NCBI RefSeq assembly: GCF_030268225.1
Contig: NZ_BSQG01000004.1
Location: forward strand, 1 to 64,000
Length of the DNA: 64,000 bases
Direction of reading: 5' to 3'
DNA from: Nocardiopsis ansamitocini
GTDB lineage: Bacteria > Actinomycetota > Actinomycetes > Streptosporangiales > Streptosporangiaceae
Within the stretch, counting starts at the first letter, position 1. Each line of letters starts with the position of its first letter. The notes beneath the pieces are model-generated. The model was not told the origin of the DNA, searched no databases, and worked only from the letters and a program-made list of their open reading frames with translations. The translations under genes were made by a program, and so were the position numbers. This document shows, one piece after another, positions 20,357 to 29,504 of this stretch.

Positions 20357-20383
20357 GGGGTGCGCCCGAAAAGGGCGCACCCC
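20357..20383 (-). terminator. Terminator of the DUF574 methyltransferase gene
   Basis: GGGGTGCGCCC and GGGCGCACCCC pair perfectly around GAAAA. Read on the minus strand the stem is followed by TTTCTTT. It isolates the methyltransferase gene from the tetR gene downstream. Confidence 0.85.
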
Positions 20384-20397
20384 CGAGGGAAGTCCGG

Positions 20398-21213
20398 TCA
20401 GACCTTCTTGAACAGGCCGCCGATCTCCCAGATGTCCTGCGGTGGCTGGGCCTGCTCCACACCCCACGTGCGCACGTCGATGAACCCCGGAGCCAACGGC
20501 TCCAGGTCGCCGACCAGGTCGGCGGCCTCCTGGGGGCTGCGGACCCGGCCCCAGTTGCCGTGCGTGTTCTCCAACATGGTGTTGGTCAGCTCCGCCGCGG
20601 CCGAAGGATTGTCGCTGACCAGGTGGGAGTAGGCCAGGTAGCTTCCGGCGGGGACCGCGTCCATCATCGCGCTGATGCAGCGGGCGGGGTCGGCCTTGTC
20701 GGGGATGCAGTGCAGCAGCGCGATGAACAGCACGCCCACCGGGCGGTCGAAGTCGATCAGCTCCCGCAGCTGCTCGTTGCCCAGGATCTCTTCCGGCCGG
20801 GTGGCGTCGGCGGTGAAGACGGTGGTGTTCTTGTTGTCGGCCAACAGCGCGCGGCCGTGCGCGAGCACGATGGGGTCGTTGTCCAGGTAGACCACCCGCA
20901 CGTCGGGATTGACCCGCTGGGCGACCTGGTGGGTGTTCTCGGCGCTGGGCAGCCCGGAACCCACGTCGATGTACTGGTCGATCCCGAGCTCGTCGGTCAT
21001 GTGGTGCACGACCCGCGACAGCCACGCCCGGTTGTCCAGGGCGACCTTGCGGATCTCGGGCAGCCCTTCCAAGATCATCTCGGCCACGGCTCGGTCAGCA
21101 GCGAAGTTGTCCTTGCCGTAGAGCAGCGCGTCATAGATCCGCGCGGTGGTCGGCACGGTCATGTCGATGTCGGGGATGACGGGCTGATCTGCGTCCTTCT
21201 CGAGTCCGGCCAT
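20398..21213 (-). CDS. SAM-dependent methyltransferase, DUF574 family
   Basis: 271 residues. The opening IDMTVPTTARIYDALLYGKDNFAADRA is typical of the actinomycete-specific DUF574 family (PF04672), followed by QYIDVGSGLPSAENTHQVA as the SAM-binding loop and RVVYLDNDPIVLAHGRALLA. The substrate of this large family is mostly unknown. The gene is single, with its own terminator. Confidence 0.9.
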   Translation of the reverse strand: MAGLEKDADQPVIPDIDMTVPTTARIYDALLYGKDNFAADRAVAEMILEGLPEIRKVALDNRAWLSRVVHHMTDELGIDQYIDVGSGLPSAENTHQVAQRVNPDVRVVYLDNDPIVLAHGRALLADNKNTTVFTADATRPEEILGNEQLRELIDFDRPVGVLFIALLHCIPDKADPARCISAMMDAVPAGSYLAYSHLVSDNPSAAAELTNTMLENTHGNWGRVRSPQEAADLVGDLEPLAPGFIDVRTWGVEQAQPPQDIWEIGGLFKKV

Positions 21214-21339
21214 GAGGGAGGGGTACCTCGCGTATTCTGCTGGGCGTTGAGGGGCGGTTCGCTCTAACCGCGAATTTTAACCGCGAATCCCCTGTGTTTA
21301 CGGCATTCCTCGTGTTTCTTGAAACTTGTGCCGCTATGG

Positions 21340-22104
21340 TTACCCCGCTTCGTCGACGCCGGAGACCTGTTCCCCCGGGCCCTGCGCGGTCAGCGCACGC
21401 AGGAGCGGTGCCACCGCTGCGGCGACCTCTTCCACTCCTTTGGGGGCGAACGGCGGCGCGACGGTCACCCGGTGCGGGCGGGGCAGTGGGGGAGCCGACC
21501 AGAACTCCCGTGGATCGTCGGGAAGCGGGGCCGCTGCGACAGTCGCGGGCGGCGAGGGTTCGGTGCCTGCGGACACCGGTTCCGCGCCGGCGCGCGCCCT
21601 CAGCCGCATCTGTGACAGCAGTGCGGCCCGGTCCCGGCCCAGCCACGCCGTGAGCAGGAAGGGGTCACCGTCCAGCCGCTCGGCCATAACGTACAGCGCG
21701 GCAGCCGTGTGCTTGCACGGGTGGCCCCAGTCCTGGCACGAGCAGGTCAGGACGAGGTCGTGCAGCCCCCGCGGGAACAGGTCCAGGCCCAATACGTCGA
21801 ATACCTGCTCCACCTCCGCGGGTAGTTCTCCCGACAGCAGCCGTGCCCGAAACAGTGGTTGTCCGGCGAGGGCGGCGACCACCACCTCCCACTGGGCGTC
21901 ATCGAGTACCCGCCCGATCAGGCTCACCCGGTAGGGCCGGGACCGGCTCCCCCGAACTGAGGCCACCACCTCGCCCGGTCGCACCTTCACCTCCAGCACC
22001 GCGCCCGAGGCGGCGTAGGCGCGTCCCCGGGCCAACCGTCCGTCCTCGGTGCCCGACTCCAGGGCCGAGACGAAACGCTGCGACCACCACCGCCGCGCGC
22101 TCAC
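21340..22104 (-). CDS. SWIM zinc-finger protein
   Basis: 254 residues. GTG 22104 overlaps the stop of the SNF2 gene as GTGA, so the two are translated together. The SWIM motif is CSCQDWGHPCKH (CxC...CxH) at about residues 120-131. The rest has few conserved features and the C-terminal third is Pro/Ala-rich. SWIM proteins next to SNF2-family helicases are a recurrent actinobacterial pair, probably acting together on DNA. Confidence 0.88.
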   Translation of the reverse strand: MSARRWWSQRFVSALESGTEDGRLARGRAYAASGAVLEVKVRPGEVVASVRGSRSRPYRVSLIGRVLDDAQWEVVVAALAGQPLFRARLLSGELPAEVEQVFDVLGLDLFPRGLHDLVLTCSCQDWGHPCKHTAAALYVMAERLDGDPFLLTAWLGRDRAALLSQMRLRARAGAEPVSAGTEPSPPATVAAAPLPDDPREFWSAPPLPRPHRVTVAPPFAPKGVEEVAAAVAPLLRALTAQGPGEQVSGVDEAG

Positions 22105-25088
22105 GGGGTGACCGCCTCGGGGGACAGGCGCACGACCTCGCGCAGTTGCGCGGTGGAGAGCCCGGTCAGCCACTCCTCACCGGTGCCCACGACGCTCTGG
22201 GCCAGGGCTTTCTTACGCTCGATCATCTCGTCCACCCGCTCCTCCAGGGTCCCCACACAGATCAGTTTGCGCACCTGGACGTCGCGACGCTGGCCGATGC
22301 GGAACGCACGGTCGGTGGCCTGGTCCTCCACCGCGGGATTCCACCACCGGTCCACGTGCACGACGTGGTTGGCCCGGGTCAGGTTCAAACCGGTCCCCGC
22401 GGCCTTGAGCGACAACAGGAAGACCATCGGCTCGGCCGACTCCTGGAACCGACGTACCATCTCCTCGCGCCGAGGCCGCGGCGTCCCCCCGTGCAGCCAC
22501 AAGACCTCCCGGTCCAGCCGCGCGGCGAGATAGGGGGCGAGGCGGTCGCCGAAAGCGGCGTACTGGGTGAAACACAGGGCCTTGTCGCCCTCGGCCAGCG
22601 CCTCGGTGAGCAGATGCTCCAACCGGTCCAGCTTGCCCGAACGTCCCGCGAGCGCCGAGCCGTCGCCCAGGAACTGCGCGGGATGGTTGCAGATCTGCTT
22701 CAGCCGCGCCATCGTCGCCAGTACCAGCCCCTTGCGTTGGATCCCGTCGGCATCGTCGAGACGCTCGCTCATCTCGTCCACCACGGCCTTGTACAGTGAC
22801 GCCTGCTCCGGGGTGAGGGTGCACCAGGTGCGCATCTCCAGCTTCTCGGGGAGGTCGGAGATGATGCTCTTGTCGGTCTTGAGGCGCCGCAGGACGAAGG
22901 GACCGGTCAACCGTTTGAGCAAGGCGGTGCTCTCCTCGGAGCCCTCCACGTCGTCCCGTCCGGCTTTTGCCGCGATCGTCCGGTCGAAGGCCGCGGCCGG
23001 ACCGAGCAGGCCGGGGTTGGCGAACTCCATGATCGACCACAGCTCGCCCAGGTTGTTCTCCACCGGGGTGCCGGTCAATGCGATCTTGGTGTCGGCCCGG
23101 AGCTCGCGTACGGCGCGGGCCTGCCGGGTGGAGCTGTTCTTGACCGCCTGGGCCTCGTCGCACACCACCCGACGCCAGGGGATTCCCGCCAACTCCTCGA
23201 CGTCGCGGGTCACCACGCCGTAGGTGGTCACCACCAGGTCGGTACTGCCGAGCAGGCGCGCCAGGTCGTTGCCGCGGGGGCGATCGGGACCGTGCTGCAC
23301 GTGCACTCGCAGAGCCGGGGCGAACCGGGCGGCCTCGCGCTGCCAGTTGCCCACCAGCGATACCGGACAGACCAGCAGGGTCGGCCCATGGGCGTTTCGT
23401 GCCTGCTCCTCGGCCAGGAGCGCCAGCAGTTGAACCGTCTTGCCCAGCCCCATGTCGTCGGCCAGGATCGCGCCCAGCCCGAGGTCACCGAGGAAGCGCA
23501 ACCATGCGGCGCCACGCTCCTGATAAGGGCGCAACGTCGCGCCGAACCCGTCCGGAAGCCGCAGCGGCTCCAGCGTCCGCTCCGCCGTACCGTCCAGGAG
23601 CGCGCCCAGAGCACCGTCGGCGGTCACCTCGGTGACGGGTACCTGCTCCCGGGCATCGGCGGTCACCGCCAGACGCAGCACCTCGGACCGGCGCATCCGG
23701 CCTCTGCCCCGGCGGCGCAGGAAGTCCAGTGCGCCCTCCACCGCCGCGGGGTCGATCTCCACCCATCGTCCGCGCAGGCGCACCAACGGCTGTTTGAGCC
23801 GGGCCAGTTCGGTCAGGGCCGCCACGTCCAGACGGTCGCCGTCGAGGATCGCCGTGAAGGAGAAGTCCACGAGATCCTCGGCACCGATCCCGCCCCCCTG
23901 GGCGCTGGGGCGCTCGTGGGCGTCCAAGGCAAGGCTCAGCGCGGGCCGGCCCGCCCACTCCGGCAGCACCACGGAGAAGCCGGCCGCGGCCAGCCGGGGG
24001 GCGATGTCGCGGATGAAGACATAGGCCCCACCGCGGCCGAGTTCGATGTCGGAGGGGGCGAGTTCGCGCAGCACGCGCCGTAGCGCGGGATAGTGCTGGG
24101 CAGCCCGGGCGAGCTCGCGCAGGGCCGTGGCCTCCGCCTCGGGGCCCAGCCAGTCCCCGCCCGCCCCCTCCCAGAGGTCGCGCAACGGGAGTTGCAGACT
24201 CGGGTCGGTCGCCGATCCCACCCAGAACTCCACCCGCCACACCTCGTCGGCCTCGGCGGTGTCGGGGGCCTCGACGGGCTCGGTCAGGCGCAGCAGCAAC
24301 CGGGGTTGTCCGTCGCCGTGGCGCGCAGAGTCGAACCAGGAGCGCAGCCCGCTCGCCAGTGCGGGGTCGGGATCGAGCAGGCCCGCCTCGGGAGTGCGCA
24401 ACGCAGCGGTCCAGGCGGCGGTGCCGGACGGCCGGGGCGCGCGTCCCAGCCGTTCGCGCGCGGTTTCGTCGACAAGCGCGTTCAACACGGACAGGGCGTG
24501 CTCGCCGGCGGACGGTCGGGCAAGAGGGTCCAGATGCGCGCGGGCCACGGGGGGCCATGCCTCCGCGAGTGCGGTGAAGAACGCCGCGTCGGTGCCGGTG
24601 ATCAGAGGACGCCATCGGGCCGTCGGCGGGTCGCCCAGCACCAGGGGGAGCACCCGCCCTCCCGCCACCAGCCGGCGGGCGAGGTCGCGTACGGCGACGA
24701 GGTGGCGGGTCCCGGCGCCGATCGCCACATCGCCGGTGACGGCGCTCTCCATGCGTCCCAGTACGGTGGTGACGCTCTCGGCGAAGGCCAGTGCCGGAAC
24801 GCGCCAGCGGCGCAGGGCCGGCGTGCGTACGGCGGGCGGTTCGGTCAGCGGTTCCAGCCCGGGGGAGGGGAGGGGATGGCGCGCCGAACCGGGCAGGTGC
24901 AGTTCGAGCTCTGTGGTCGCCGCCTTCGCGGCGAGGGCGGGACCCAGTGCGGCGGCCAGCCCGTCGTGTCCCAGCGCATAGGGGTGCGGGGCCGCTGCGG
25001 CCCGGGATCCGGTGGCGGGGGGAGCGGTGGAGTCCTCGGCCCATACGGCCAGTGCGTGGTCCAGCCACGCGGCGTGCAACACCAGCAC
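22101..25088 (-). CDS. SNF2/RapA-family DEAD-box helicase
   Basis: 995 residues from GTG 25088. The helicase core lies in the C-terminal half: Walker A LADDMGLGKTVQLLALL (about residue 570), VVCDEAQAVKN in place of DEAH, ALTGTPVENNLGELWSIMEF, and motifs V/VI GTGLNLTRANHVVHVDRWWNP and DRAFRIGQ. The long N-terminal region includes the SNF2-associated domain of bacterial members. It should be a double-strand DNA translocase; the biological target is unknown. It is coupled to the SWIM protein gene downstream. Confidence 0.92.
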   Translation of the reverse strand: MLVLHAAWLDHALAVWAEDSTAPPATGSRAAAAPHPYALGHDGLAAALGPALAAKAATTELELHLPGSARHPLPSPGLEPLTEPPAVRTPALRRWRVPALAFAESVTTVLGRMESAVTGDVAIGAGTRHLVAVRDLARRLVAGGRVLPLVLGDPPTARWRPLITGTDAAFFTALAEAWPPVARAHLDPLARPSAGEHALSVLNALVDETARERLGRAPRPSGTAAWTAALRTPEAGLLDPDPALASGLRSWFDSARHGDGQPRLLLRLTEPVEAPDTAEADEVWRVEFWVGSATDPSLQLPLRDLWEGAGGDWLGPEAEATALRELARAAQHYPALRRVLRELAPSDIELGRGGAYVFIRDIAPRLAAAGFSVVLPEWAGRPALSLALDAHERPSAQGGGIGAEDLVDFSFTAILDGDRLDVAALTELARLKQPLVRLRGRWVEIDPAAVEGALDFLRRRGRGRMRRSEVLRLAVTADAREQVPVTEVTADGALGALLDGTAERTLEPLRLPDGFGATLRPYQERGAAWLRFLGDLGLGAILADDMGLGKTVQLLALLAEEQARNAHGPTLLVCPVSLVGNWQREAARFAPALRVHVQHGPDRPRGNDLARLLGSTDLVVTTYGVVTRDVEELAGIPWRRVVCDEAQAVKNSSTRQARAVRELRADTKIALTGTPVENNLGELWSIMEFANPGLLGPAAAFDRTIAAKAGRDDVEGSEESTALLKRLTGPFVLRRLKTDKSIISDLPEKLEMRTWCTLTPEQASLYKAVVDEMSERLDDADGIQRKGLVLATMARLKQICNHPAQFLGDGSALAGRSGKLDRLEHLLTEALAEGDKALCFTQYAAFGDRLAPYLAARLDREVLWLHGGTPRPRREEMVRRFQESAEPMVFLLSLKAAGTGLNLTRANHVVHVDRWWNPAVEDQATDRAFRIGQRRDVQVRKLICVGTLEERVDEMIERKKALAQSVVGTGEEWLTGLSTAQLREVVRLSPEAVTP

Positions 25089-25405
25089 GATCCCCGCCTG
25101 TTTTCGCTCGTCGGCACGGTTGTCCGTTCCAGTATGGCCGCAGACGGGGACAACGGTGGCGTGACGGACGCCTCCGTCCGCTTCCCAAGTGATCTACATT
25201 GTAAAGCTAGTTGTTTGAGCAATTATCAAAAAACCACGCAATCGCCCCGCATCCTGCCCGCGACGGGACGATCACTTCTTCGCTGACGGGTACTCGGCGA
25301 AACCCGATGAAGAATTTTCGGCGAAGCTGTCGATTCGGCCTCCTGCCGTTCGACATAGGGGTGAGAAGCGGGGAAATCCCTCGCGATCACGACAGAGGAG
25401 TCACC
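25089..25405. promoter_or_regulatory. Divergent intergenic region between SNF2 and DGPF-protein genes
   Basis: 317 bases. The segment around 25190-25250 is AT-rich for this genome and is the likely place of the promoters. No convincing -10/-35 pair or palindrome was identified. Confidence 0.35.
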
Positions 25406-25762
25406 ATGCCGCGCTACCTGACGATGATCCGACTCGACGAGCAGAACCCTCCTGCCGAGGAAGACGGCCCCGAGTTCGCCGAGCGCATGGGCGCGCTGTA
25501 CGAGGAGATCACCAAGGCCGGGGTCATGCTGGACACGGGCGGTCTCGCCCCGACCGCCGAAAGCACCCGGGTCACCTGGTCCGGCGGCACACTCAGCTCC
25601 ATCGACGGGCCCTTCACCGAGAGCAAGGAGGTCGTCGGCGGATACTCCATCATCCAGGCCAAGGACAAGGCCGAGGCCCTGGAATGGGCCAGGCGCTTCC
25701 TCCAGGTCCACGACGAGCACTGGACCATCACCGCCGAGATCCGCGAAATCACCGAAGGCTGA
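25406..25762 (+). CDS. YCII-related DGPF-domain protein
   Basis: 118 residues from ATG 25406, with AGGAG five bases upstream. The family motif DGPFTESKEVVGGY is intact and the N-terminus MPRYLTMIRLDE is typical. DGPF proteins are small dimeric alpha/beta proteins of unclear chemistry that are encoded next to ECF sigma factors of the ECF42 group, as here. The sigma factor gene starts 48 bases downstream, so the two form an operon. Confidence 0.92.
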   Translation: MPRYLTMIRLDEQNPPAEEDGPEFAERMGALYEEITKAGVMLDTGGLAPTAESTRVTWSGGTLSSIDGPFTESKEVVGGYSIIQAKDKAEALEWARRFLQVHDEHWTITAEIREITEG

Positions 25763-25810
25763 CCCGAGCGTGCTTGCCCTGCCCGCGCACGGCTGCTCTG
25801 ATGGGGAGCT

Positions 25811-27049
25811 GTGAGGGCAGCAGGCACGAACGAAACGGTCGCAGCGGTGTTTCGGATCGAATCCGCGCGGATCATCGCGAGAGTCGCCCGCATCGTCCGC
25901 GACGTGGGAATCGCCGAGGAAATCGCGCAGGACGCACTGGTCGCCGCGCTGGATCAGTGGCCGGAGTCGGGCGTCCCGGACAGTCCGGGCGCCTGGCTCA
26001 TGGCCACCGCCAAGCACCGCGCCGTCGACCTGGTCCGCCGTAAGGAGACCTACGCGCGCAAGCTGGCCGAGGTCGGGCGGACGCTTGAGGACGCGCCGCC
26101 GCCCGAGCCGAGGGACGCCGACGGTATCGATGACGACCTGCTGCGGCTGATCTTCACCGCCTGCCATCCCGTGCTGTCGACGGAGGCCCGGATCGCGCTC
26201 ACCCTCCGACTGCTGGGCGGACTGACCACCCAGGAGATCGCCCGAGCGTTCCTGGCCGCCGAACCGACGATCGCCCAGCGCATCGTCCGCGCCAAACGGA
26301 CACTCGCCACGGCCGGCGTTCCCTTCGAGGTCCCGTGCGGCCGGGACCGTACGGCCCGCGTCGCATCGGTCCTGGAGGTCATCTACCTCGTCTTCAACGA
26401 GGGCTACTCCGCGACAGCCGGTGAGGACCTGGTCCGTCCGGCGCTGTGCGAGGACGCGCTCCGGCTGGCCCGCGTCCTGGCGGACCTGATGCCCCAGGAG
26501 CCCGAGGCCCACGGTCTGGCGGCGCTCCTGGAACTGCAGTCCTCTCGCATCGCGGCCCGGACCGGTCCCGACGGCGCGCCGGTACTGATCGCCGACCAGG
26601 ACCGCGCAAGATGGAACCGGATGCTCATCCTCCGCGGCATCGAGGCCCTGCGGCGTGCGGGCAGCGGCCCCTACTCCGTCCAGGCCGCGATCGCCGCGTG
26701 CCACGCGCGGGCGCTCCGCTATGCCGACACCGACTGGGGGATGATCGCCGCGCTCTACGGCCGGCTCGTGGAGATGGTCCCCTCCCCGGTGATGGAGCTG
26801 AACCGGGCGGTCGCCGTCTCGATGGCGCGCGGGCCCGCTGACGCCCTTCCGTTGGTGGACGCCCTGGGAGGGGAACCTGCCTTGAAGAACTACCACCTGC
26901 TGCCGAGCGTGCGCGGGGACCTGCTGGAGCGCCTGGGCCGGACGGCGGAGGCCCGCGGGGAGTTCGAGAGGGCGGCGTCGCTGACCCGCAACGCGCGCGA
27001 GCGGGATCTCCTCCTGGACCGGGCAGCCCGCGCCGCAACCGAGTCCTGA
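25811..27049 (+). CDS. ECF42-type RNA polymerase sigma factor with C-terminal TPR-like domain
   Basis: 412 residues from GTG 25811. Region 2 is in ARIVRDVGIAEEIAQDALVAAL and WLMATAKHRAVDLVRR; region 4 is LRLLGGLTTQEIARAFLAAEPTIAQRIVRAK. The extra 230 residues contain LEVIYLVFNEGYSA and a helical repeat region typical of the ECF42 group, in which the extension replaces an anti-sigma factor. It probably directs transcription of its own operon with the DGPF gene. The distance from a possible GGGAG to the GTG is short, so the start could be slightly different. Confidence 0.92.
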   Translation: MRAAGTNETVAAVFRIESARIIARVARIVRDVGIAEEIAQDALVAALDQWPESGVPDSPGAWLMATAKHRAVDLVRRKETYARKLAEVGRTLEDAPPPEPRDADGIDDDLLRLIFTACHPVLSTEARIALTLRLLGGLTTQEIARAFLAAEPTIAQRIVRAKRTLATAGVPFEVPCGRDRTARVASVLEVIYLVFNEGYSATAGEDLVRPALCEDALRLARVLADLMPQEPEAHGLAALLELQSSRIAARTGPDGAPVLIADQDRARWNRMLILRGIEALRRAGSGPYSVQAAIAACHARALRYADTDWGMIAALYGRLVEMVPSPVMELNRAVAVSMARGPADALPLVDALGGEPALKNYHLLPSVRGDLLERLGRTAEARGEFERAASLTRNARERDLLLDRAARAATES

Positions 27050-27852
27050 ACCGATGCAGGCGACGTGTCGGCCCTGGCGTCCGGTTGTGCGGTGCGGAGA
27101 GCGTCCGCACGGTGCCGTGCAGGGGAGCGGTTCAGGACGTATGGGCACGCAGATGGGCGCGTTCGCCCTGCCGGCCGAAGTGGACTCGCTGTCGGGGCCC
27201 TCGACCGGGATCACCTGGAAGACGGCCAGCGCGCGGTCCTGGGACACGCCGACGGGCGCGCCCCCCTGCCTCCAGTTCGGCCTCCGGGGTGTCCAGGTCG
27301 GGTCCGACCATGTCCAGCATCCCGGCCGTCTCGGCCTCTTCGCGGGCGCCGGCGATCTCCTCAACGCAACCGCGGCAGTGACCCTGTCCGATGACCGTTC
27401 GGCCCCGACGCCCCCGAGGCGCGGCTGAGGCGCGACCGTGGCCTGCTGATGCGCTCGGCACCACACCGTCTGCCACAGCAATTTGCCGGCGGCGGATCGC
27501 CACCGCGCCCGCGCCAAGTCCGACCTCAAGCCACTCTTCCGCAGCCTTCCACCAGGGGCGCCGGCAGCGCCGAATCCGGCCACCGGACTCGGAACCGCCG
27601 CCAAGTCACTGACGGTCAAGAAACTGTGCACTCCAGGTTGAGGACAACGCCGGTGGTCGACTCCATCCTTGAGGCATGGGGCACATGCGCCACACGGTCA
27701 CCTGTACTCCTGCCGCCTCGGGTCCGAAGCGGCACAAGCTGGACTCGGGTCCGGCGGCGGGTCTGTAGAAGCACAGGCCCCGCGGCCGTGGCCCGCTTGT
27801 CTCTGTTCTTCGTGGGACAGATCCACATCCCCACCTCTGAAAGGCGTCCGCC
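27050..27852. other. Gap with a possible decayed gene on the minus strand
   Basis: About 800 bases without an intact recognisable gene. On the minus strand, near 27360-27260, the frame reads CVEEIAGAREEAETAG and MLDMVGPDLDTPEAELEA. It continues in another frame, after a run of six G, as APVGVSQDRALAVFQVIPVE. One base removed from that run would join them, so a frameshifted or degraded gene of unknown family is possible. Confidence 0.3.
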
Positions 27853-28104
27853 TTGCGTTACCTGTCGCGTTTCCTGCCCTTGGCCGTCGCGGTCGGCTTC
27901 GCTGTTCCGTTTGCCGCCGCGCCCGCAGCGGCCTCCGCCGCCGCGCAGCAGGGCCCGATCGTCGCCGCGCCGCGGGAGAAGGTCATCGGTTACTACCCGA
28001 CCCAGCGCGCGTGCAACGAGAGTGGCCGCCGCCTGGGGGGCGAGGCATACCGCTGCGCCAGGAACCAGTACGGCGAGTGGATGCTCATCGTCTGGCGGGC
28101 CTGA
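27853..28104 (+). CDS. Small secreted protein
   Basis: 83 residues from TTG 27853, with AAAGG about eight bases upstream. Residues 1-30 form a good signal peptide (MRYLSRFLPLAVAVGFAVPF, then AAAPAAASAAA). The mature part of about 50 residues contains two Cys (in RACNESG and YRCARNQYG) that could form a disulphide, and ends with EWMLIVWRA. No family recognised. It stands alone before an inverted repeat. Confidence 0.65.
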   Translation: MRYLSRFLPLAVAVGFAVPFAAAPAAASAAAQQGPIVAAPREKVIGYYPTQRACNESGRRLGGEAYRCARNQYGEWMLIVWRA

Positions 28105-28111
28105 CCCCTCC

Positions 28112-28161
28112 GGGCCGGTCCACCCAAGCGACGGGGCGCCGACGCTGAAGTGGACCGGCCC
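28112..28161 (+). terminator. Inverted repeat after the small secreted protein gene
   Basis: GGGCCGGTCCAC (28112-28123) and GTGGACCGGCCC (28150-28161) pair perfectly around a 26-base loop. There is no T tract, so this is a weak or factor-dependent terminator. Confidence 0.5.
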
Positions 28162-28497
28162 TCTGACACGCGGAAAACCCTCGTTCTTCTGACGCGTTCC
28201 CGAAGGGCGGGGGCGTCGTCGTGTGCGGCGTCAGATGGAGGTCCTGCCGTCGGATCCTGAGGCAGCCCTCCTGCGTCTCTGGGATCCTTCTCGTATTTCC
28301 CGGACGCATACCGGTACGCGCATGGTGGTGGAGTCGATGTCCGAGGTCCACCCCTCACCGATGTCGACGGCAGTACGATGACCGCGCCTCCTTTCACCCG
28401 GTGGGGGAGAGGGCCGAAAACGCGACGTGCGGGCTCCACCCGACGGAGCCGGACACGCCGGGCCGCGGGGGCCTGGCGGGGTAAGGACGCTCGCCGG

Positions 28498-28545
28498 GCC
28501 CCGACCGCATCCGAACGGGAGGCCCCGCTCGGATGCGGTCGGGGC
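28498..28545. terminator. Long perfect hairpin downstream of the merR gene
   Basis: GCCCCGACCGCATCCGA and TCGGATGCGGTCGGGGC pair over 17 bases around a 14-base loop. It ends five bases from the reconstructed merR stop at 28551, which supports that stop as the true gene end. The rest of 28162-28497 holds nothing recognisable. Confidence 0.7.
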
Positions 28546-28550
28546 GGATA

Positions 28551-29293
28551 TCAGGACCGGTCGGTGCCGGGCGATTCGTCGAGGAGCGGCTGTAGGCGGC
28601 GGAGGACGTCGATCTGGGCGGGGTTGTAGACGTCCTTGAGGGCCGTGCTGAGCGTCTGCTCGAAGAACCGTGCTCCCCCGGGGCCTCGGCCTTGATCTCC
28701 GCCAAATGGGGATGCCCGGTGCGGAGCTCGCGGAGATAGGGAACCATGCGTTCGGCCACGTCCTGGCGGGTCGGTTCGTCGGCGTCGGCCGGCAGGTCGT
28801 CGAACTCGGAGGCCGTCGGATCCTCGGGGAGTTCCTTCAGCAGGTCGGCGTAGGCCTGCATGCCTTGGGGGCCGAGGATCCGGGTCAGGACGACGATGAT
28901 CGAACGGTCGGCGTCGGACAGTTCGGCTTCGGCAGCGGCCTGGGCGAAATCGGTGGGCAGGTCGGTGGGCGCGGACTGGCGCAGGATGACGCCGAGTTCG
29001 AGGCGGACCCGCTGGAGGCGTTCGATGGTGGTGGCGAGCTCGGCGTCGAGGGTGCGCAGGGCCTCTTCCGGGTGGTCGTCGGCGTCGCCCATGTCGGCGA
29101 TCTGGGCCAGCGAGAACCCGAGGTCGGTCAGGCGTTTGATGCGCAGCACCCGGACGAGGTGGGCGACGCCGTACTGCTTGTAGCCGTTGGCGCGCCGTTC
29201 GGGTTCGGCGAGCAGGCCGACCTCGTGGTAGTGGCGTACCGCCCGCAGGCTCGTGCCGGCGAGCTCGGCGATCTCACGGGTACTCCACGCCAC
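28551..29293 (-). CDS. MerR-family transcriptional regulator, frameshifted near the 3' end
   Basis: About 247 residues when repaired. The start is taken at GTG 29293 (GCGAGG eight bases upstream). The N-terminal winged helix is typical: STREIAELAGTSLRAVRHYH, EVGLLAEPERRANGYKQYG and LVRVLRIKRLTDLGFSLAQI. The upstream frame runs to ..HLAEIKAEAPG and then becomes Ser/Arg/Pro-rich. The next frame, entered near 28676 if one G is added to a run of five, reads RFFEQTLSTALKDVYNP and ends LLDESPGTDRS with a stop at 28551. A homopolymer sequencing error or a recent mutation explains this. It is divergent from an MFS gene, with two GTGCCGTnACGGCAC palindromes between. Confidence 0.85.
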
Positions 29294-29358
29294 GCGTGAC
29301 ACCTCGCTTCGGGGTTCCAGGTGCGGCACGGTCGTGCCGACGTTCTCTGGCCGCAACT

Positions 29359-29373
29359 GTGCCGTCACGGCAC
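29359..29373. promoter_or_regulatory. MerR operator candidate, copy 1
   Basis: GTGCCGT-C-ACGGCAC is a perfect palindrome. On the minus strand it follows TTGACC directly, the place where MerR proteins bind between -35 and -10 elements, so it may control merR itself. Confidence 0.65.
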
Positions 29374-29435
29374 GGTCAACCGCAAGTCGCCCAAAACGGG
29401 GGAGTGGCGTGGATCACTCCACCCGGGGGTTGAGT

Positions 29436-29450
29436 GTGCCGTAACGGCAC
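29436..29450. promoter_or_regulatory. MerR operator candidate, copy 2
   Basis: GTGCCGT-A-ACGGCAC repeats the palindrome of copy 1, 77 bases away. On the plus strand TTGAGT (29430-29435) precedes it and TCTTCT follows after 19 bases, the long spacer typical of MerR-activated promoters. It would drive the small gene and MFS transporter downstream. Confidence 0.65.
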
Positions 29451-29504
29451 GGCGTCTTCTGGTTCCCGTCATCCCGCGTTCCCGAACACGAACGAGAGGA
29501 ACAG

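Noticed and set aside
25226-27631. An 801-codon open frame on the minus strand
   Set aside because: Antisense to the DGPF and sigma-factor genes, whose motifs are definite; only a short stretch near 27.3 kb may be meaningful and is reported separately.
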